Source: Shewanella sp. UCD-KL12 (GTDB lineage: Bacteria; Pseudomonadota; Gammaproteobacteria; Enterobacterales; Shewanellaceae). Taken from it: DNA of 64,000 nucleotides. Of the stretch, positions 39,689 through 49,327 are shown piece by piece. The position numbers and the translations under genes are program-made. Where the stretch lies: NCBI RefSeq assembly GCF_001957125.1, contig NZ_MPHJ01000001.1, forward strand, positions 94,831 to 158,830. The letters are read 5' to 3'. The notes beneath the pieces were generated by a model. The model was not told the origin of the DNA, did not search any database, and worked only from the letters and a program-made list of their open reading frames with translations. How positions within the stretch are numbered: the stretch's first letter is position 1; each line of letters starts with the position of its first letter.

Positions 39689-42600
39689 ATGAAGTATGTC
39701 AACTCCATCTATAGCTATTTTCTTTTCATTTCATTGGCGCTTCTTTCTGGTTGTGGAGGCGATAACGATGGCTTTCCTACTGGTGGCTGTGGCGGAGAGG
39801 GGGACCCTTGTCCTCCTTATGCTGTTGAGTTAACCGTTACTCCTCAGCTGAGTACATTAGCGGTTGCCACCGAAGAGCAATATATAGCGAGGGCGACATA
39901 CAGTGATGGTACGCAAAGAGAGGTAACCACAGAGGTGACCTGGTCAAGTAGCATGCCTGATGTGGCTTCAATTGAAGCGGCTGGAATAGCGAGCGCTGAG
40001 GCGGTAGGTACAACAGATATTATCGCCACACTTGCAGCGAGCCAAGCTGGCCCTGAAGTGAGCGATAGCGCGATTCTTCATGTCACAGATGCCGCTGTTA
40101 CCTCATTGACGATAGAGCCTGGTCAAGCCGAAACCTTAGTGGGTTTAACGCAAGGCTATAGAGCTGTCGCCTTATTTGCGGATTCTCATATACAAGATGT
40201 GAGTCGCTATACTGATTGGGGCACCTCAGAGCCAACAGTGGCAACTATCTCCAACGAGGAGTTAACCAAAGGACTTGCTACAGGTGTGATGCCTGGTACG
40301 ACCCAAGTCATTGGTAGTTATGCGAATATGAATGCAGAAGCGCAATTAGTGGTACTGGATTCGGCAGTTGAAAAGCTTGTTGTTAGCCCAGTAGATATCA
40401 GTTTTCCAGTCGGTACGGGCGTACAGTACCGCGCCGATCTTATTTTTGCTGATGGTCTAAGTATGGATGTCACGGCACAGTCAAGTTGGGCCAGTAGTGT
40501 CACGGCTGTGGCTAGCATAAATTCAGATGCGCGTTTAATTGGACTGCAAACGGGTAAAACACAAGTCTCAGCTAACTTAAACTTTGCTGATGTGAATGTG
40601 TCAGATTCGACCTCCGCCACAGTAACCCAAAGCGTGATAACTCAATTAGTTGTAAGCCCTGATAACCTGATTAAACCTGTAGGGACTCAAGGTGATTATT
40701 TAGCAACGGCATATTATTCAGACGGTACCACAGCAGATGTCACCCATGATGCCACTTGGTCGGTCGATGATAAAAGCATTGCTGTGATTGTAGAGTCCGG
40801 TGACATGGGGGGCCATGCTACAGCTATCTCTCCAGGTTCTGTGGAAGTGACGGCATCATTTGGTAACCAAAGCGGCGCCGTGACGGCTGAAGTGACCCAG
40901 GCTGTGATAGAAAGTATAGAGATCACGCCTCTTGATTATGTAACCCCCGCAGGCACGCAAGTTGTTTACAGCGCCAGAGCAAGATTTTCAGACGCAAGTG
41001 TTCATGATATTACCTTACTGGGCTACTGGCAGAGCACGATAGACTCGGTTGCGAATATTGGTATTAGTGGGGCCAAAGCGGGAGTTGCCCATGCCAAAGC
41101 GGTAGGCGTAACAGATATCAGCATAGATTATATGGGGATGAAGCAGACAACGACGTTAACTGTGACTGATGCGGTTATCTCAGGTTTACAGGTGACCCCA
41201 AAGAATTTGCAAAAACCTCAAGGCACTCGCGGTCAATATCGGGCTATAGCTAATTATACTGATGGCCATACTGAAGATGTTACATCGACAGCGACATGGA
41301 GCTCAGCTAACCCAAGCATTGTGAGCATTATAACTTCAGGCAGTAGTGGTGGATATGCAACCGCCAATGAGGTGGGTACCACGAATATTCAGGCTGTTTA
41401 CGCAGGTCTGAAAGCATCATCAGCTAACACCTCACTAATAAAAGTCAGTGCACAAACCTCGGGGGCAAGCTCAGATTCGACCCCTGCTACTGTCACAAAT
41501 GCGGTGCTTGAGAAACTGGTTATCTCGCCTGTAACGGCGAGTGTCTCGGCAGGGAATAACCAGCAATATAACTTAACTGGGATCTTCTCTGATGGCAGTA
41601 GTAAAGAGGTTACCGAATTTGCTGACTGGCAAGTTGAAAGCTCGAAGATTGCGACAATAGATGCTAAAGGCAACGCCTTAGGCTTGAGCTCTGGCACGAC
41701 CGGGATATTGGCGACCTATTTAGGCGTTCAAGCTAGCGCTGAGTTAATTGTGACCGATGCAGTTATTGAAAGCCTACAAGTGACGCCAGTACAGAACCAA
41801 TTGCCAGAAGGGGAGACGCAGCAACTAATTGCAACGGCTTTTTACTCCGATGGGCATGCTAGTGACGTGACTCAATTGGCGACTTGGTCATCAGTTGATA
41901 CAAGTATTGTAGAGGTGGTATCTCTCGGTGTCGAGGCAGGTTTAAGCCATGCTTTGAGTGCTGGGGATACCAGTGTCACAGCTAATTTTGATGGCATGCA
42001 AGCCAGTGCGACCTTTGTTGTGACTGATGCAATTTTGGAGTCTGTGACCCTTTCTCCTGTTTACTCATCAGTTGCAGCGGGCAATAGTCAGCAATACCAA
42101 TTTATGGGCATCTTTTCTGATGGTACAAATAGAGATCTGACTAAGGTTGCTAATTGGCAGTCAAGTCTTGCCTCCGTGGCAAGTGTCGATCGCTTTGGTC
42201 TCGCGCTTTCCTATGTTGAAGGGATGACAGAGATACGTGCAAGTTACATTGGCTTTAGCGCCACCGCGACGCTTGATGTCACCGATGCAAGCTTGACAGG
42301 GCTTCAGGTTACTCCGGCAAACACTCAGGTTCCTGTAGGGACAAGTGGTCAGTTTGTTGCGACGGCATTTTACTCAGATGGGCATAGCAGTGATGTCAGC
42401 CAATTAGCGACTTGGCGTGCTGTAGACAATTCAATTGTTAATATTGTCGCAACTGGAGCCACTGGGGGATTTGCTGAGGCGATTACCGTTGGCGATACTC
42501 AAGTTCAGGCGAGCTTTGAAACGTTAACTGATTCGGTCGATGTGACTGTCACCGATGCTGTACTAGAGCGTTATGTGGTCAGCCCAACTTCGGCCACTAT

Positions 42601-44698
42601 TGCTGCAGGTCTTACTCAGTCTTATCAAGCGACAGGTATCTTTTCAGACGGTAGCAATAAGGACCTCACTCAGTTCTCTAACTGGCAAAGCTCGGATACC
42701 AGCATAGCTAGCTTAAATAAACAGGGCGTTGCAAGCAGCTACACATCTGGCCAGATCACTGTGACGGCTCAATATATTGGTTTTAGCGATATCGCTTCCT
42801 TGGTCGTCAATGATAAAGCGCTTAGCTATATCAAGGTCACACCAAGTCTTGTTGAAGTGCCTTTAGGCACCGAAGGGCAGTTTACTGCTCAGGCTTTCTA
42901 TACTGACAATAGCTCAGAAGATATCACTGATGTTGCTACATGGCGCAGTCAAGATGAGTCCATTGTTCATATTGGTACGGGCGCACTGGATGCTGGCTAC
43001 GGTATAGGAGTTGGTGTCGGGCAGACATCAATTACAGCGCAGTATAAAACCGAAACTGATACTGCAGTTGTTAGGGTGAATGATGCCGATATTATTGAAC
43101 TGACGATATCGCCTGAAAACAAAACGGTGCCTCTAGGTTTAAGTCAGCCTTATCAAGCTTTTGCCCGCTTCACTGATGGAAGCAGTAAAGAGGTGACTTT
43201 AGCGTCTAGCTGGCAAAGTTCAAACCTTAAAGCTGCCACAATCGATATGCAGGGATTGGCACAAACCACGGTAGGCGGTGGAGAGTATCAAACAGTTATT
43301 AAGGCAACATATAAGGGCTTAACGGCAGAGACGAACTTGTATGTTGGTGAAGCACAGCTTGTAGAGCTTCAAGTCACGCCTGCAACGTCAGAGGTGAATA
43401 TTAATGAGTTTCAGCAGTACATTGCGACAGCGTTTTATTCTGACGGTTACTCTTCAGATATAAGTGGTGCTGCAACTTGGACTGTCCTCGACTCCAGTGT
43501 TGCCCATGTCGTTTCTTCAGGCTTTGCCGCAGGGCGCGTGACTGGAGATAGTCAAGGTACGACTCAGATAAATGCACACTATTATGGTATGGATGCTCAA
43601 GCTGAAATAGTAGTGACAGAACTTGAATATCTTGGGGTGGATGTAGAGCCTGCTGACAGTCATGTGATTGTCAATGAGACGATTCAGATGCAAGCGCTAG
43701 CGATATATAAAGATAGTGGCGGTAGCATTGTCTCTAAAGATGTCACGCCTCAAAGTATATGGTCTGTTGAGAAGCGGGAGAAAATAACCATCAACACTAC
43801 TGGGCTAGTGACAGGGCTAGAGGCTGGAGAGTCTGCAGTTTATGCTGAATTTCAGGGCCTCAGAGGTGAGGGACGAGTCAATGTGCTTAACAGTGAAGTG
43901 ATAAGCCTCAAGGTTACGCCTGATAATTTAGCGGTGCCTGTCGGCACCAAGGGACGCTATACCGTAGTTGCGACCATGTATAACGCGTCACTCGTCGATG
44001 TGACAGATAAGGCGACTTGGTCTTCAAGCAACACTGATGTGATCCATATGGTGACGACAGGTTCTGATGGTGGGACAGCGACGGCGGTAGGTGTAGGCTC
44101 AAGTACTATCACTGCGGAATATGATGGTGCCGTTGATGCAGTGACAACACAAGTGAATGCCGTTTCATTAGTAAAGCTTGAGATCACGCCAAGAATCGAA
44201 TGGATAATCTCCCAAGTTGCTACCCCATTTTTTGCCACTGCCACATTCTCTGATGGGTCTGAGTTAGATGTCACCAGAGATGCTTCATGGATGAGTAGCA
44301 ATCCTAGAGAAGTTGAGATCGGGACTGGAGGTGAACGTGCTGGGATAGCGGTAGGGCAGTATGAGAGTGGCAGCGCCACAATTTCAGCCACGTATAAAGG
44401 GTTAAGCGATCAATTAGCCCTTGGTGTTGCACCTAGAGAAGCGGTATCGGTTGAGATTCTTCCCAACCAGATGACGATTGAGGTGGGAGGGTATCAAATT
44501 GTGGAGGTCTGGGTTCATTTTAATGATGGCAGCTCAGAAAACTATGCCGACTATGTTGATTGGAACAGTAGTGATTACAGTGTCGCTTATCCAAACAGAC
44601 ACGAGGTTGATGGTGAAGGCGTTGGGACGGCAATAGTCACAGCCACTTTTGATGGGCAAAGTGGCACTGCTAATGTAGAAGTAGTACCAGCCAGTTAA
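39689..44698 (+). CDS. Large lipoprotein with 18 bacterial Ig-like (BIG2) repeats
   Basis: Protein of 1669 residues. A lipoprotein signal peptide ends at C22 (LLSGC), followed by a glycine- and cysteine-rich linker, then about 18 tandem Ig-like repeats of 85-95 residues to the C terminus. Each begins with a pattern like L.V.P....VP.G....Y.A.A.(Y/F)SDG...DVT..A.W.S. Repeats 6 to 14 alternate between two subtypes, so the array grew partly by two-repeat units. No catalytic domain or C-terminal anchor is seen. Such proteins act as surface adhesins or scaffolds. Export to the cell surface is likely but not shown. It neighbours the chitinases, so a role in attachment to chitin is a plausible inference. 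Confidence 0.9.
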   Translation: MKYVNSIYSYFLFISLALLSGCGGDNDGFPTGGCGGEGDPCPPYAVELTVTPQLSTLAVATEEQYIARATYSDGTQREVTTEVTWSSSMPDVASIEAAGIASAEAVGTTDIIATLAASQAGPEVSDSAILHVTDAAVTSLTIEPGQAETLVGLTQGYRAVALFADSHIQDVSRYTDWGTSEPTVATISNEELTKGLATGVMPGTTQVIGSYANMNAEAQLVVLDSAVEKLVVSPVDISFPVGTGVQYRADLIFADGLSMDVTAQSSWASSVTAVASINSDARLIGLQTGKTQVSANLNFADVNVSDSTSATVTQSVITQLVVSPDNLIKPVGTQGDYLATAYYSDGTTADVTHDATWSVDDKSIAVIVESGDMGGHATAISPGSVEVTASFGNQSGAVTAEVTQAVIESIEITPLDYVTPAGTQVVYSARARFSDASVHDITLLGYWQSTIDSVANIGISGAKAGVAHAKAVGVTDISIDYMGMKQTTTLTVTDAVISGLQVTPKNLQKPQGTRGQYRAIANYTDGHTEDVTSTATWSSANPSIVSIITSGSSGGYATANEVGTTNIQAVYAGLKASSANTSLIKVSAQTSGASSDSTPATVTNAVLEKLVISPVTASVSAGNNQQYNLTGIFSDGSSKEVTEFADWQVESSKIATIDAKGNALGLSSGTTGILATYLGVQASAELIVTDAVIESLQVTPVQNQLPEGETQQLIATAFYSDGHASDVTQLATWSSVDTSIVEVVSLGVEAGLSHALSAGDTSVTANFDGMQASATFVVTDAILESVTLSPVYSSVAAGNSQQYQFMGIFSDGTNRDLTKVANWQSSLASVASVDRFGLALSYVEGMTEIRASYIGFSATATLDVTDASLTGLQVTPANTQVPVGTSGQFVATAFYSDGHSSDVSQLATWRAVDNSIVNIVATGATGGFAEAITVGDTQVQASFETLTDSVDVTVTDAVLERYVVSPTSATIAAGLTQSYQATGIFSDGSNKDLTQFSNWQSSDTSIASLNKQGVASSYTSGQITVTAQYIGFSDIASLVVNDKALSYIKVTPSLVEVPLGTEGQFTAQAFYTDNSSEDITDVATWRSQDESIVHIGTGALDAGYGIGVGVGQTSITAQYKTETDTAVVRVNDADIIELTISPENKTVPLGLSQPYQAFARFTDGSSKEVTLASSWQSSNLKAATIDMQGLAQTTVGGGEYQTVIKATYKGLTAETNLYVGEAQLVELQVTPATSEVNINEFQQYIATAFYSDGYSSDISGAATWTVLDSSVAHVVSSGFAAGRVTGDSQGTTQINAHYYGMDAQAEIVVTELEYLGVDVEPADSHVIVNETIQMQALAIYKDSGGSIVSKDVTPQSIWSVEKREKITINTTGLVTGLEAGESAVYAEFQGLRGEGRVNVLNSEVISLKVTPDNLAVPVGTKGRYTVVATMYNASLVDVTDKATWSSSNTDVIHMVTTGSDGGTATAVGVGSSTITAEYDGAVDAVTTQVNAVSLVKLEITPRIEWIISQVATPFFATATFSDGSELDVTRDASWMSSNPREVEIGTGGERAGIAVGQYESGSATISATYKGLSDQLALGVAPREAVSVEILPNQMTIEVGGYQIVEVWVHFNDGSSENYADYVDWNSSDYSVAYPNRHEVDGEGVGTAIVTATFDGQSGTANVEVVPAS

Positions 44699-44728
44699 CC
44701 CTATGTAAAGCGTAAAAGAGTAGAGAGT

Positions 44729-44755
44729 AAAAAAGGCGCTTTAAGCGCCTTTTTT
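44729..44755. terminator. Bidirectional intrinsic terminator
   Basis: A-run, stem AAGGCGCTT/AAGCGCCTT with a tiny loop, and a T-run, between the Ig-repeat lipoprotein gene and the convergent DUF1294 gene. Confidence 0.92.
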
Positions 44756-44765
44756 ATTAGGAGCG

Positions 44766-45140
44766 TTATTGGACAATTGAATAAACTAGCTGCTGCCCTC
44801 TATCTGACAGTGCGCCAAACAGGAGCAGGTTATTTATAATAATCATGCAAGCGAGTATGACTCTAAAGCTGACTTTCTGCGATTTGTGCCTTAAATATTG
44901 CTGTGCGATTAACGCCCCAGGCCAGCCGCAGCAAAGCGCGAGTAGCTGTAAGGTACGCTCTTTTATTCGCCATTGACCTTTGATAGCTGCAGACTTATCT
45001 CTGGCATAGGCAAGAAAGGTGATAAAGCTTACGCTTAAATAGACGTACAAAACTGTCAAAGGCAGTTTGTCGAGCATAGCGCTAACAGTAAGGCCGGCTA
45101 AAAACAGCAGTGCTGCGCCGACCTTGATTTTTTGATTCAT
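44766..45140 (-). CDS. DUF1294 small membrane protein
   Basis: Membrane protein of 124 residues with four hydrophobic segments and the DUF1294 core YARDKSAAIKGQWRIKERT.....LCCGWPGALIAQQYLRHKS. In other bacteria the domain may be fused to a cold-shock domain; here it stands alone. It overlaps no neighbour and is in the same direction as the following gene (38 bp gap). Function unknown. Confidence 0.88.
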   Translation of the reverse strand: MNQKIKVGAALLFLAGLTVSAMLDKLPLTVLYVYLSVSFITFLAYARDKSAAIKGQWRIKERTLQLLALCCGWPGALIAQQYLRHKSQKVSFRVILACMIIINNLLLFGALSDRGQQLVYSIVQ

Positions 45141-45177
45141 AAGAGTGTGCTTAAGAGTATTGATTCACTTCAGTCTA

Positions 45178-46626
45178 TCAGAAGTACTCCACCTCTAGCT
45201 CGTAGATCTCAGCGCGTAATTCATCTGATTCATATTTTGCTATTAAGGCAAAATCATCACGATAGAGATCGACCATATCGAAGTTATCGCTGGCATCTGT
45301 GTATTGCTTTAGCAGCGATTGTTTATTAGTAGGTAAACCTAAACCCTTAATTGATGAGTAGTAGCTCTCAAGTGAATCTTCTTGTGCAAAAACAGCGGGT
45401 GATACACGTAATTTTGTCAGCTTGTCATCCTGAAACTGCACTTGTAGGTGATTGCCAAGCAGCCACCACACTCCAGAGCCTGAGATGTTTAGGCGGCTCA
45501 TCGCTGGGTAAATATCTTGCAACTCTTCTAGGCTAGGTTGTCTGCTCTTATTGAGGTTGAGCAGTGATTCAAGCTGATTAAGTTGTGACTTTGTCGGCGT
45601 ATTAGGGGTATAGCTTTTATGACTAACATTAGATTTGAGCTGATATTGAGTGAGTAAAGCAACTGGCTCCTCCATGCTTGAAGGGTGGAATAGATCAAAG
45701 CTTAATTTCAGTTGTGTATCTTGATGGGACATTGAGATGAAGTTAGTACCCACCAAGTTATTGGTTTGTTCTAGCTGATTTATTACTTTATCAATGCTGG
45801 TTTTTTGAGGGATGGTGCCATTTACTTTCCAACTAATATCATCAAAGCCATCTCTTGGTTCGATAAGGTTACGACCATAAGCGCTCATATAAGGAGACTG
45901 GCTTCTCACCTCTATCAGCTGGTGGTCAGAAAATATAAACCAGTGGGAGCGACCATAGCCCCACACAGCCATATCATCCTCTAAAGTAATTTCAATACTA
46001 GGTGGTCCAAGCCGCTCGCTGACTTGTTCACTCTTTGCCCCTAAATTTAATCCATATACACCAGTATTGAGCGAGACTTCAGCGGGTGGGACTTGGATAT
46101 TCTTGGCCAAGATTGCCGGCGACTCATCGACTGGCAGCTCCATGGTATAGGCATAGCTGAAACTTTTTATCTGATAACCTTGAGCATTAAACTTGGTTCG
46201 CTGACTGGTGAGGCTTTTGTCTGATGAACAAAGCTTGAATAGTTTAGCTTCTAGGTGGGTCGTGAGCCGAGTGAATGATTTGTCATAACTGCTTCTCGAC
46301 TTGGTATAGTTAACCTCGAGCTTTTTAGTGGCGTTGGTGACATGGTTGTTCACCTTAGTCAAAGCAACGGCATCTGCGCCTTGTTCGCTCGCTTGGACTT
46401 GCAGTGCTTTTAGGGCTTGTTTAAACGCTTGGCTTTCTTCCGGTGCGCCATCATCTACATAGTCACCAGCAACCACTTCGATGGTTAATGGTGGAAGGCT
46501 TTTATCGATACAGCTCGGTTGATAATCTAAAAGTGTGGCCAATGTTTCAGCTTGGGTTGAAGTCGATAGAGAGGCTAAAAATGCCATTGTGGTAAGACTG
46601 GATAGAAAAAATCTATGTGTGTTCAC
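45178..46626 (-). CDS. Periplasmic hypothetical protein
   Basis: Protein of 482 residues with a signal peptide (ending SLSTSTQA). I do not recognise the whole protein. An N-terminal stretch (FKQALKALQVQASEQGADAVALTKV) resembles the helix-strand of small proteins handling multimeric beta sheets, by pattern only. Two segments near 190-245 and 390-435 (GVYGLNLGAKSEQVSERLGPP...WGYGRSHWFIFSDHQLIEV and SGVWWLLGNHLQVQFQDDKLTKLRV) look like repeated SmpA/BamE-like halves, comparing a predicted value with a displayed one. No lipobox. The upstream DUF1294 gene follows in the same direction. Confidence 0.7.
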   Translation of the reverse strand: MNTHRFFLSSLTTMAFLASLSTSTQAETLATLLDYQPSCIDKSLPPLTIEVVAGDYVDDGAPEESQAFKQALKALQVQASEQGADAVALTKVNNHVTNATKKLEVNYTKSRSSYDKSFTRLTTHLEAKLFKLCSSDKSLTSQRTKFNAQGYQIKSFSYAYTMELPVDESPAILAKNIQVPPAEVSLNTGVYGLNLGAKSEQVSERLGPPSIEITLEDDMAVWGYGRSHWFIFSDHQLIEVRSQSPYMSAYGRNLIEPRDGFDDISWKVNGTIPQKTSIDKVINQLEQTNNLVGTNFISMSHQDTQLKLSFDLFHPSSMEEPVALLTQYQLKSNVSHKSYTPNTPTKSQLNQLESLLNLNKSRQPSLEELQDIYPAMSRLNISGSGVWWLLGNHLQVQFQDDKLTKLRVSPAVFAQEDSLESYYSSIKGLGLPTNKQSLLKQYTDASDNFDMVDLYRDDFALIAKYESDELRAEIYELEVEYF

Positions 46627-46730
46627 TGGTTAGCCCTTAAGTCCTTTTAATGTAACCATTTTTCACTAGCTGGCTACATGTGTCAATGGCTTAATTTGTA
46701 ACCTTGAATAGCTGAAAACGATATTGATGA

Positions 46731-47222
46731 TTAGCCGTAAATAAAAGTATAACCATGCGAACCAACTGTAGCGCCAGCAACGGCAACTAAACTTAAACTC
46801 AGCAATAATATGTGCATGTTATGGACTAAGTTAAAGGTCTTTTCACTATCTTGCGCTGCTTTTTTATGGAACCACTGATGTAGAAAGAGGGGTTCTAAAA
46901 CAAAAAGAACTAAGGTGAATATTGCCCAAACCAACGTCATTAAGTGCATCCACCAAAATTGTGGATATAAGTAGCGATCCCAACCATTGATGATTTCTAA
47001 CATGACATAGCCAGAGATCCCTGTGGCTAAAGTGACAAACTTAGCTTGGAAGGAGAACTTGCTCTCTAACTGCTCAAACAGTTCGAGTCGCTTCTCGGCT
47101 GAGGTGAGCTGTTTGATCGCAGGCAATAAAATAGTGGTCACAAACGCTACTCCCCCAATCCAGAGTACAACCCCTAAAACATGGATGGCTCTAGCAATAA
47201 CAAAATAGTGATGTTGTTCCAT
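46731..47222 (-). CDS. CopD-like four-helix membrane protein
   Basis: Membrane protein of about 163 residues with four helices; conserved histidines (ARAIHVLGVVLWIGGVAFV, WWMHLMTLVWAIF, HNMHILLLSLSL) resemble CopD or related heme/copper membrane families. The ATG at 47222 (MEQHHYFV) follows GGAAG. The frame stays open to 47357, but that part lies in a duplicated non-coding-looking segment, so the shorter form is chosen. The substrate is unknown. Confidence 0.75.
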   Translation of the reverse strand: MEQHHYFVIARAIHVLGVVLWIGGVAFVTTILLPAIKQLTSAEKRLELFEQLESKFSFQAKFVTLATGISGYVMLEIINGWDRYLYPQFWWMHLMTLVWAIFTLVLFVLEPLFLHQWFHKKAAQDSEKTFNLVHNMHILLLSLSLVAVAGATVGSHGYTFIYG

Positions 47223-47274
47223 AATCAATGCTTCCATAGACAGTAATGCTAATAATATGTATTTACAATACAGG

Positions 47275-47476
47275 TTATAGGTGCTTGCTGCTATGGCATA
47301 AGTCAAACTTTGAGCTTTTTCTGTTGCGTGTTGAATGCGTTGAGCATTCCAATGCAACAGCTTTCATAACTACTAGTGCTGACAGTGCGCATTTACAGCT
47401 TTCATAGCGACTAATGCTGACAATGTGCATTTACAGCTCAAGCGATAAGTGCTTGCTTCTATGGCATCAGTCAAAT
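47275..47476. repeat. Nested direct repeats upstream of the CopD-like gene
   Basis: A 38-bp unit beginning ACAGCTTTCATA is repeated in tandem (47357-47394 and 47395-47432) with about six differences. Outside it, a stretch around GTGCTTGCT.CTATGGCAT.AGTCAAA occurs at about 47281-47310 and again at about 47449-47474. The arrangement suggests local duplication. Confidence 0.7.
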
Positions 47477-47495
47477 TTATTCGGAGCTATTCTGT

Positions 47496-47936
47496 TTATG
47501 CTCGGCCTCTTTTCGATAGCTTTCGCCCTGCAAGGGCATTTTGTCCAAGTAGATATAAGTTACAGGCACCTGCTGTTAATTCAATCGCTTGCAGTAGATA
47601 GAAATAAGTGTCGAACTGGCCAGCCTGAGCCCAATTGTTAAGCACAATTGCAGCGGGAAGTAATATCAGTAAGCCATTGGCTGCCGCAAGTTTCATTCTG
47701 AGCATTTTTTGTTTAATTAATTTGTTGTGTCTTCCTTTAGTTAAAAGATTTCCCGTGATACCTGTCAGAGCCATTGCTGGGATTAAAATGAATAACCCAG
47801 GAAATAAAATACTCGCTTTTACTTGGGCTACCGTTTGTAAGCTTCCGAGCAGCTCACTCAATAAGCTAGCGGTGAAGAATGTGACGATACATAACGTCGC
47901 TAGAGTTGCTGCTGTTAGATGAATTTTAAGTTTCAT
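47496..47936 (-). CDS. Small membrane protein under putative MarR control
   Basis: Membrane protein of 146 residues with four predicted helices (about 5-25, 45-65, 85-102 and 110-130) and a basic C terminus ([10 protein letters not shown]). I do not recognise the family. Its promoter region is shared with the divergent MarR regulator and holds three operator-like palindromes, so it is a likely target of that regulator. A transport or detoxification role would fit but is not shown. Confidence 0.72.
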   Translation of the reverse strand: MKLKIHLTAATLATLCIVTFFTASLLSELLGSLQTVAQVKASILFPGLFILIPAMALTGITGNLLTKGRHNKLIKQKMLRMKLAAANGLLILLPAAIVLNNWAQAGQFDTYFYLLQAIELTAGACNLYLLGQNALAGRKLSKRGRA

Positions 47937-47977
47937 AGGTTTGCCTCTGACAATGTTTAAAAGCGATACGTTTATAA

Positions 47978-48050
47978 TTGACAGTGTATTGTCAATGTCT
48001 GCAGTCTAGGATATTTGACAGTAGGTTGTCAATAGTGACAGCGTGTTGTC
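47978..48050. promoter_or_regulatory. Three operator-like palindromes between divergent genes
   Basis: TTGACA-6 bases-TGTCAA occurs perfectly twice (47978-47995 and 48015-48032), and a near copy (GTGACA-6-TGTCGT) lies at 48035-48052. Their starts are 37 and 20 bp apart. MarR regulators bind palindromes of this size and usually repress their own divergent promoter, so these are the probable sites of the adjacent MarR protein. The TTGACA halves could also serve as -35 elements. Confidence 0.75.
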
Positions 48051-48141
48051 GTATTTGTGTTTCCTTGTTATAGTCAGAGACAGAAATAGAAAATGAATCC
48101 AATCGAGCATGAGCTGCGGTGGATAAATTACGAGAAGATAG

Positions 48142-48573
48142 ATGGCTGAAGATGAAGGCTTTACGCAACTAGTATTAAGTGTATTTAGGCTTAATGGCTT
48201 ATTAATCAACGAAGGTGATGCACTGAGTCAGCCTTTTGGGCTAACGAGTGCGCGCTGGAAAGTGTTAGGGGCTATTGAGCACTGTGCACAAACAGCTTCT
48301 GAAATTGCTCGAACCATGGGGCAGACGCGTCAAAGTGTACAGCGGATCGCTAATGAATTAGAGAAGCTTGAAATTGTTTGCTTTGAAGATAACCCGAGTC
48401 ACAAGACAGCTAAGTTAATTGCAAGAACGCCCAAAGGCGCAGAGTTATTCGAAAAGCTCTCTTTGCTGCTTCCTGATTGGAGTGCATCAGCCTTGGAAGG
48501 TATTTCTGAAGAGGAGTTAGCGATCACGCTGAAAGTGATCACTAAGCTAGTTACTCATTTCGATCAGACTTGA
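48142..48573 (+). CDS. MarR family transcriptional regulator
   Basis: Winged-helix regulator of 143 residues with the MarR layout: an N-terminal dimer helix, TSARWKVLGAIEHCAQTASEIARTMGQTRQSVQRIANELEKLEIV as helix-turn-helix, and a wing (FEDNPSHKTAKLIARTPKG), then a C-terminal dimer helix. The ligand is unknown. It is divergent from the small membrane protein gene, with three palindromes between them. Confidence 0.92.
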   Translation: MAEDEGFTQLVLSVFRLNGLLINEGDALSQPFGLTSARWKVLGAIEHCAQTASEIARTMGQTRQSVQRIANELEKLEIVCFEDNPSHKTAKLIARTPKGAELFEKLSLLLPDWSASALEGISEEELAITLKVITKLVTHFDQT

Positions 48574-48605
48574 TTGTTGTCAGATTTCTTAGCGGACTGT
48601 TTGTT

Positions 48606-49088
48606 TTAGCTATTCTTAGCAGGCTTAGCGGATATCCAAAGTTTTATATGTCCTTTTACCACTACGATACCTTGGTCATCATAAGCGGTGACAGGCACTA
48701 GCAGATCACCTTCAACCCAGTCTTCTGGTTTGACTTCGGCGACACAGCGAATATCACTGCCCGCTTTGGCGGTATAGTCCACAGACATGCCTTTAGGGAT
48801 CCACCTTAAATGATGAGGGATAGAGGCTTCAGCCATCACGCCCATCGCCATCTCAAGCCCATTACAGATAGCAATCACATGGACTGTTTTAATATGGTTA
48901 TGTACGGCGTTGCGCTTTTTGACAAAACATTCACAGTAGTTTGGCTTTAATTCAGTGATCAGCGGTCTAATGGTACCGAAATAGGGGGCCATGCGAGCGA
49001 CCATGATAGAGAAGATCTTGTTACCAAAAGGAAAGCGAGTGACCTTGTTATACAGCGCCATAACTTTAGTGGGTTTATTCTGGGTCAT
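48606..49088 (-). CDS. DUF4442 hotdog-fold protein
   Basis: Protein of 160 residues with the PaaI/DUF4442 hotdog-thioesterase pattern: RMAPYFGTIRPLITELKPNY, KRNAVHNHIKTVHVIAICNGLEMAMGVM, and a beta-rich end. Many DUF4442 proteins are annotated as putative acyl-CoA thioesterases, but activity is not established. It ends 32 bp from the MarR gene, convergent with it. Confidence 0.82.
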   Translation of the reverse strand: MTQNKPTKVMALYNKVTRFPFGNKIFSIMVARMAPYFGTIRPLITELKPNYCECFVKKRNAVHNHIKTVHVIAICNGLEMAMGVMAEASIPHHLRWIPKGMSVDYTAKAGSDIRCVAEVKPEDWVEGDLLVPVTAYDDQGIVVVKGHIKLWISAKPAKNS

Positions 49089-49327
49089 CTTATTGTGCCT
49101 TTATCATGTCGGGCTAAATATCATCAGCTTGTTCTGGTCGGATGAGTCAAGGTTATCTCGATAACATAAAAGTAACAAGCTGAATTTTTATCTGAGCAGA
49201 CACAAGCTTAAAAGCGCAATGAGCTTAATAAATTAAAATGAATCAAAGTTCATTTTCCTTTATTGGATCCTGACCCGTATAATCTCAGCTTCATTAATGA
49301 AAGCTATTAACCAAATAGGGCTAAAAA

